From: a candidate division KSB1 bacterium
GTDB lineage: Bacteria; Zhuqueibacterota; Zhuqueibacteria; Residuimicrobiales; Krinioviventaceae
Reading direction: 5' to 3'
DNA length: 64,000 nucleotides
Assembly: GCA_034521575.1 (NCBI GenBank)
Contig: JAXHMJ010000005.1
Coordinates: 1,798,001-1,862,000 of the forward strand
Each line of letters opens with the position of its first letter. The stretch's first letter is position 1. The position numbers were made by a program, and so were the translations under genes. Below, in pieces: positions 59,815 through 64,000 of the stretch. The notes beneath the pieces were generated by a model, which was given only the letters and a program-made list of their open reading frames with translations, did not search any database and was not told the origin of the DNA.

Positions 59815-59898
59815 TCATGATTTACAGGTTGGACAACAAGGCTTCAATTTCATAATAAAATCAATATTGGTGCTGCCGATCACTGCTGTTTTTTGCAT
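59815..59898 (-). pseudogene. Remnant of a PfkB-family (ribokinase-like) sugar kinase
   Basis: ATG 59898, with AGGA upstream, starts MQKTAVIGSTNIDFIMKL, the unmistakable N-terminal GSxNxD strand of PfkB carbohydrate kinases. After 18 residues the homology stops. A neighbouring frame reads EIEALLSNL and a stop at 59822-59824, which looks like the C-terminal end of the same kind of protein. The in-frame stop is at 59815-59817. About 280 residues, including the substrate and ATP sites, are missing. It sits directly ahead of the sulfatase, so it was probably the first gene of the glycan operon. Confidence 0.6.
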
Positions 59899-60012
59899 GT
59901 TCCATCCTTTTAAGCTCAAAAATAATTAAAAATCCAATATGCAATTTTTGTTTGATATTTTTTGCACTTTGCCGCTGCGTTTAAACTTTACCCACTCTGA
60001 ACATGATAGAGC

Positions 60013-61491
60013 CTAAAACAGCATCTTCATGGCAAAGGTTTCCTGAAAATCAGCATCCGTTTCCAGCGACAGATGCTGAATAGCATGGAGGATGCTTTGA
60101 ATCTGTGCCTCTTCCATATACAGCATGATTTTGGCGCCGAGCAGGGCGCTGTTCCCCAGTGTCCGCACCCGGTCGGGTTCGGCATCAACAAGCCCGATTC
60201 TTCGGGCACTGTTCAAATTCAAATAATTCCCAAACGCGCCGGCTATGTAAAACTGATCCACAGCATCCAGTGATCCACAGCGTTTGCCGCTCAGAATCTG
60301 CAGCCCGGCAGCAACAGCGCCCTTGGCCAGCTGAACCTGCCGGATGTCATTCTGGGTCAGACTCAGTCCGGGGATCACCTCCACCCGATCCTGACCGTTC
60401 GTCAACTGCCCCCACTCATCCAGTTGTCCGGACTCCAGCAGCCCGGACACGGCATCCAGCAGCCCGCTGCCGCAGATCCCGCGAAGCGAATCCGTGTCGC
60501 CGATAACGTGATACGTTAGCTGCTCATCCTTGAACTGTAACGAGGCCAGAGCTCCCGTAGCAGCTTGCATGCCGCAGGAAATATTAATACCTTCAAACGC
60601 CGGTCCGGCTGCCGTCGAAGCGCAGAGTATTTTCTTGCGGTTTCCCACGGCAATTTCACCGTTGGTTCCCAGATCGATCAGGCAGCTTATAGCATTCGAT
60701 TTGTGCATGCCGGAGGCCAGAATCCCGGCCAGAATATCGCTGCCCACAAAGCCGCCGATACACGCCATAAATGCAATGGTCGGGTCACCCTCAAGCTGCC
60801 AGTCCAGATCCTCCGGCGTCAGATTCACCTGCCCGGAATGCGGCGATTCAAACGGATACATGGACAGCGGCGACAAATCATACCCGCAGAACAAATGATG
60901 CATGACCGTATTCCCAACCAGCACGATCCGGTCCGCAGTATACTTTTGTTCAAGCAGCCGCAGGATCAGGTCATAGACTTTGGCGCGGATCAATCGGGTT
61001 AATAGGGCTGAATCCTGCCGTACCGCATACTCGACCCGCGACATAATATCAGCGCCAAACCGCGACTGGGGATTCACGTCGGTCGCAGCCGCCTTGATTT
61101 CAGCGGTCTGCAAATCAATGAGCTGCGCCACAAGCGTCGTCGTTCCCACATCCACGGCGATCCCGGTTCCGGGGCGGGGCTCAAATTCAAAATCACTCTG
61201 ATCGGCCAGAATCAAATGCCGCCACTGGTCCACCAGCAGCGTGACATCCGCTTCCACTCTGGACAGGCAGGCCAGGCGCCAGTCATTGGATAATCCGAGT
61301 TCATCCAGCCGCTTTTGATGCCCGGGGTCAACCGGAATACTCCCGTCCAGAATCCTGACTTTACAGCCGCCGCAGGTTCCGCGTCCGCCGCAGGGAAACG
61401 CCACAGCGAATTCATTCAGCACATCAATCAGCGGCGTGCCTTTTGACACCTCAATGCTTTGATTCAGCGGTTTCAGATAAATGATCGGCAT
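60013..61491 (-). CDS. Ferredoxin/ASKHA corrinoid-protein reductive activator (RACo-like)
   Basis: The product has 492 residues. Residues 1-85 form a plant-type [2Fe-2S] ferredoxin domain with Cys34, Cys40, Cys43 and Cys75 (PCGGRGTCGGCKVRI). From ~110 the DUF4445/ASKHA ATPase domain follows, with GIAVDVGTTTLVAQLIDL, GADIMSRVEYAV, CLIDLGTNGEIAVGN and FYIAGAFGNYLNL. This architecture defines activators such as RACo and RamA-like proteins, which use ATP to drive reduction of inactive cob(II)alamin to cob(I)alamin in corrinoid methyltransferase systems. The middle linker domain is shorter than in many RACo proteins (~600 residues). It is six bases downstream of the homocysteine methyltransferase-like gene, in one operon. 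Confidence 0.9.
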   Translation of the reverse strand: MPIIYLKPLNQSIEVSKGTPLIDVLNEFAVAFPCGGRGTCGGCKVRILDGSIPVDPGHQKRLDELGLSNDWRLACLSRVEADVTLLVDQWRHLILADQSDFEFEPRPGTGIAVDVGTTTLVAQLIDLQTAEIKAAATDVNPQSRFGADIMSRVEYAVRQDSALLTRLIRAKVYDLILRLLEQKYTADRIVLVGNTVMHHLFCGYDLSPLSMYPFESPHSGQVNLTPEDLDWQLEGDPTIAFMACIGGFVGSDILAGILASGMHKSNAISCLIDLGTNGEIAVGNRKKILCASTAAGPAFEGINISCGMQAATGALASLQFKDEQLTYHVIGDTDSLRGICGSGLLDAVSGLLESGQLDEWGQLTNGQDRVEVIPGLSLTQNDIRQVQLAKGAVAAGLQILSGKRCGSLDAVDQFYIAGAFGNYLNLNSARRIGLVDAEPDRVRTLGNSALLGAKIMLYMEEAQIQSILHAIQHLSLETDADFQETFAMKMLF

Positions 61492-61497
61492 AGCAGA

Positions 61498-62376
61498 TTA
61501 CAGGTTTTCCCTCATTTTACGAATATGCTCCGGCGTGGTCCCGCAGCAGCCGCCGATGATATTGGCCCCGGCCTCGATCAATTCGGGAACAAAAGCCGCC
61601 ATCTCTTCCGGACTTTCCGGAAACACTGTCTTGCCGTTTTTCAGTTGAGGCATGCCCGCATTGGCGTGAATGATCACCGGCAAAGAAATTTCAGCAGCCC
61701 GTATTTCTTTGACAATCGGGATCATCTGTTCAATGCCGTTGCCGCAATTAGAGCCGAGAAAATGCACCCCCTGTTCACGCAGATCGGCAACCATTTCTGT
61801 CGGAGACACACCCATCATGGTTTTGTATTCGTCATCAACCGTTTGTTCAAACGTCATGGTGCAGGCGATTTCACAATCGGTAGCATCCCGGGCAGCTGCC
61901 ACGGCAATTTTTGCTTCCTGAAGATCCGACAGGGTCTCGACCAGAATCACATCCGCCCCGCCGTGTTCCAGTGCTTTGGCCTGTTCGGAAAACGCCTTGT
62001 ATAAATCATCCGCCGTCACTTCACCGGTGATCAGCATGCGGCCGGTCGGCCCCATGGACCCCAGCACGTAGACATCCGACCCGGCCGCCCGGCGCGAACA
62101 CTGCGCTGCTTTTTCATTCAGCTCGGACACGCGATGTTCAAGCCCGAATCCCTCTAATTTGTATCGGCTGCCGCCGAAACTGTTGGTTTTCACCAGCTGG
62201 GCTCCGGCAGTGATAAATTCTTTTGCGACCGACTGTACGAGCTCGGGATACTCCGCGTTCCAGAGCTCGGGACATGTCCCGGCTTTCAATCCTTTGCTCT
62301 GCAGGTTGGTTCCCCAGGCGCCGTCCGATAACATGACCGCACCTTTGCGTATTTTCTCTGATAATGATTGCATCAT
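61498..62376 (-). CDS. Homocysteine S-methyltransferase / methionine-synthase N-domain-like protein
   Basis: This 292-residue TIM-barrel enzyme matches the S-methyl-trans family (Pfam PF02574). It has MLSDGAWGTNLQSKGLKAGT, VKTNSFGGSRYKLE, VLGSMGPTGRML, LGSNCGNGIEQM with Cys211, and NIIGGCCGTTPEHIRKM with Cys277/Cys278. The three Cys are the zinc ligands that activate homocysteine (or another thiol) in MetH and BHMT. It is a free-standing domain without cobalamin or folate domains, so it would work with a separate corrinoid protein. ATG 62376 or 62373; an AGGG lies upstream. It sits between a CobW-like GTPase and a RACo-like activator, which supports a corrinoid methyl-transfer role. Confidence 0.9.
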   Translation of the reverse strand: MMQSLSEKIRKGAVMLSDGAWGTNLQSKGLKAGTCPELWNAEYPELVQSVAKEFITAGAQLVKTNSFGGSRYKLEGFGLEHRVSELNEKAAQCSRRAAGSDVYVLGSMGPTGRMLITGEVTADDLYKAFSEQAKALEHGGADVILVETLSDLQEAKIAVAAARDATDCEIACTMTFEQTVDDEYKTMMGVSPTEMVADLREQGVHFLGSNCGNGIEQMIPIVKEIRAAEISLPVIIHANAGMPQLKNGKTVFPESPEEMAAFVPELIEAGANIIGGCCGTTPEHIRKMRENL

Positions 62377-62377
62377 A

Positions 62378-63286
62378 TTATTTCCCTGTTAGTTCAACTC
62401 TCATTTTTTCCGGATCAATTCCCTTTCCCATGGCGATCAATTCCGTGACGCCGCTGTATCCGTTGATCACGGTCTGATTGCAGAGTCCTGATGCACATTG
62501 AACCGCCCGGACGCTCCCGTCCGTGCACACCACATAGCCCTTCATACGCAGGGTTTTCGGAGTATAAACAGTTAGAAAGCGCTCCAGGCGTTCAGGCGTC
62601 ACAGACCGGCTGATGCGCAGCACCGCAGAGTTGACAGCCGGCCGGCCGCCGGGCTTGATATTCCGCCATTCCCCCGCATGATCCGACACTACGCTCCCTG
62701 CAGTTTCAGGCTGCAGCAGCGGCTCTGCAGGGATATCACAAAAAGAGGATAACGGCACACGCGCATAGGGATTCAGTTCCTTCACCCGCTGCTCTACGGC
62801 TTTTGTATTATCAATTAAATCGATTTTGTTGATGATCACCGTATCCGCCACGCGGACCTGATGCGTGATACGGGTCATTCTCGGCTGCATCGTCATAAAG
62901 CTGGACGCATCCACAATCGACCATAGATGAGCCAGATGCAGACGCTCAAGCTGCGGCGCATGCAGCAGTTCACCAATGGAAATGGGATCAGCCAGTCCCG
63001 ACGCTTCTACAATCACACAATCCGGATTCTGCTGTTCAACAAATTTTTGCAAAGAGGTGATAAAATCACCGAGCAGACGCACGCAGAACACCGATCCGTT
63101 GTTGATCTCCAGGATCTCGAACGGTTTGCCGGTCTGTTTGAGATCAACGCCGTCACTATTGCCCGGAGCAAACTCATTCTGAATAACGCCTATTTTCATC
63201 CGCTCCGCATGCTCGTTCAGGATGCGCTTGAGCAACGTGGTTTTACCGCTGCCCAGAAATCCGGTGACAATATACAGCGGAATCAT
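62378..63286 (-). CDS. CobW/COG0523 family GTP-binding metallochaperone-like protein
   Basis: This 302-residue P-loop GTPase starts at ATG 63286 (IPLYIVTGFLGSGKTTLLKR), overlapping the upstream stop by ATGA. It shows Walker A GFLGSGKTT, VIQNEFAPGN, VIVEASGLADPISIGELL (Walker B region) and VIINKIDLI (guanine specificity), then a CobW C-terminal domain. The usual metal-binding CxCC motif after the second strand is replaced by NGSVFCVRLL, keeping only one Cys, so metal handling may differ. Family members deliver Zn or Co, or serve corrinoid enzymes. Here, between two putative Zn-dependent methyltransferases, it may insert Zn or assist corrinoid handling (inference). The C-terminal 17 codons approach the next gene with only one base between. 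Confidence 0.85.
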   Translation of the reverse strand: MIPLYIVTGFLGSGKTTLLKRILNEHAERMKIGVIQNEFAPGNSDGVDLKQTGKPFEILEINNGSVFCVRLLGDFITSLQKFVEQQNPDCVIVEASGLADPISIGELLHAPQLERLHLAHLWSIVDASSFMTMQPRMTRITHQVRVADTVIINKIDLIDNTKAVEQRVKELNPYARVPLSSFCDIPAEPLLQPETAGSVVSDHAGEWRNIKPGGRPAVNSAVLRISRSVTPERLERFLTVYTPKTLRMKGYVVCTDGSVRAVQCASGLCNQTVINGYSGVTELIAMGKGIDPEKMRVELTGK

Positions 63287-64000
63287 ATGTTTTCGATTTC
63301 TTTGATCCATTCCTTGATCACATCCACAGAAGGGTGATAACCCTGTGATTTTACTATCGTGTTCACGGTCACCAGAGCCGGGGTTTGTGTGACACCGTAA
63401 GCGGCAATGTCGTTCGCATCGGTCACGCATCGCACCGACAGATCGGTGCCGAGCTCATACTGGGCGCGTTCCAGCGCTGATTTCAGTTCATCGCATTCAG
63501 CCGGGTCGTTGCCCAGTAGAATCAGCTCACCTTTTTTGACCCTGACCTTGTACTGCAGTTTTTCATTAATGCGCTCCTGGATTGCCTCGATCAATTTATT
63601 TCGCGGCGGAATCTGGGAGACAAACTTGATTTGACCGTCAATACAGATGGTCGGGATGTTTTTTACATACAAAGACGACATAAAGGTGACCGCCTTGACG
63701 TCTTTGACCGAATGTTCGCGCCACTCGACAATACCCTTGAACTGCGGCGCCACCTGCTTGACCGCCTCCACCATATACATACAGGGCGCGCAGGATTCCG
63801 AATCCAGGGTAATGATATCCACAATCACCTTGTCCCGGTTGCCATAGTCCTGTAAATTCAGCAGGTCATCCGCATCCTGTTTGACCTCCAGCGCCCGCAC
63901 CACATCCTGCCGATACGGATCGCGCACCAACTGCGTAACAGCCTTGAGATTCTCCGGCGGTGTGTCCATAGGCAGGTCACAGCCCGGCGCCAGGATAAAT
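63283..64000 (-). CDS. URO-D-type methyltransferase fused to thioredoxin-like domains, C-terminal part
   Basis: The frame is open to the window edge. It begins FILAPGCDLPMDTPPENLKA, the C-terminal signature of the uroporphyrinogen-decarboxylase superfamily in its MtaA/MtbA methyltransferase form, where the Cys of PGCD is a zinc ligand. After a linker comes a thioredoxin-fold domain with DSESCAPCMYMVEAV (CAPC active site) and NIPTICIDG (cis-Pro loop). A second thioredoxin_3-like domain (GELILLGNDPAECDELKSAL, GVTQTPALVTV) has only one Cys. The fusion of a thiol methyltransferase end with redox domains is unusual. A start at ATG 63969 would cut through the PGCD motif region, so it is rejected. 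It overlaps the CobW-like gene by ATGA. Confidence 0.8.
   Translation of the reverse strand, partial: FILAPGCDLPMDTPPENLKAVTQLVRDPYRQDVVRALEVKQDADDLLNLQDYGNRDKVIVDIITLDSESCAPCMYMVEAVKQVAPQFKGIVEWREHSVKDVKAVTFMSSLYVKNIPTICIDGQIKFVSQIPPRNKLIEAIQERINEKLQYKVRVKKGELILLGNDPAECDELKSALERAQYELGTDLSVRCVTDANDIAAYGVTQTPALVTVNTIVKSQGYHPSVDVIKEWIKEIENI

Noticed and set aside
1-64000. CRISPR arrays, tRNA and rRNA genes
   Set aside because: No regularly spaced short repeats, no cloverleaf-like stretch ending in CCA-type context and no rRNA-like segments were noticed by eye; a covariance-model scan would be needed to exclude a tRNA.

Overview
The window looks like a chromosomal piece of an uncultured bacterium of the FCB superphylum, close in character to KSB1/Calditrichota-type lineages. 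The evidence is a secreted protein with a type IX-style C-terminal sorting domain (NYPNPFNPTT motif), a GWxTD-domain protein, several TonB-dependent receptors with N-terminal carboxypeptidase-regulatory-like domains but no SusD partner, and moderate GC content. Clear sigma70-like promoters (one TTGACA-N17-TATATT) and strong GGAGG ribosome sites are present. A formate-tetrahydrofolate ligase remnant and corrinoid methyl-transfer genes suggest anaerobic one-carbon metabolism. No rRNA, tRNA, CRISPR array, transposase or integrase was recognised.

Layout. (1) 1-22.7 kb: a surface polysaccharide locus, nearly all on the + strand with many ATGA overlaps. It holds flippases, an O-antigen ligase/polymerase-like protein, at least four GT-C type membrane glycosyltransferases, a DPM-like GT2 with a DUF2304 partner, GT4 glycosyltransferases, a methyltransferase, an arylsulfotransferase-like protein and a large secreted protein with a golvesin-like C-terminus. 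Together they suggest an exported, possibly sulfated, polysaccharide. (2) 22.7-37 kb: housekeeping and miscellaneous genes: lepA, an SDR-type epimerase, DUF1614, a collapsed fhs remnant, a YggS-type PLP protein, a lipoprotein, an HELGH metallopeptidase, a UPF0316 protein, smc, a GWxTD protein and a YdcF-like protein. (3) 37.3-59.9 kb: a glycan-utilisation locus entirely on the - strand: two paralogous GntR-type sensors, four paralogous TonB receptors (two about 97% identical), a secreted beta-helix protein with a sorting domain, a GH2 beta-mannosidase, an alpha-galactosidase-like gene, a Tat-exported sulfatase and a remnant of a PfkB sugar kinase. A reasonable inference is uptake and breakdown of a sulfated manno/galacto-glycan. 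(4) 60.0-64.0 kb: a - strand cluster for corrinoid-dependent methyl transfer: a URO-D-type methyltransferase fused to thioredoxin-like domains (cut by the window edge), a CobW-like GTPase, a homocysteine S-methyltransferase-like protein and a ferredoxin/ASKHA corrinoid-protein activator.

An important caveat is sequence integrity. Many conserved genes, including lepA and smc, are split by single-base frameshifts, several in short homopolymers. At least three genes (fhs, a PfkB kinase, the alpha-galactosidase), and probably a fourth (a hydrolase), look as if their middles were cut out while both ends remain. By contrast 9.8-22.7 kb is clean. I cannot tell from this sequence alone whether this is real gene decay or assembly error. 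Broken genes are given as single entries spanning the whole former reading frame.
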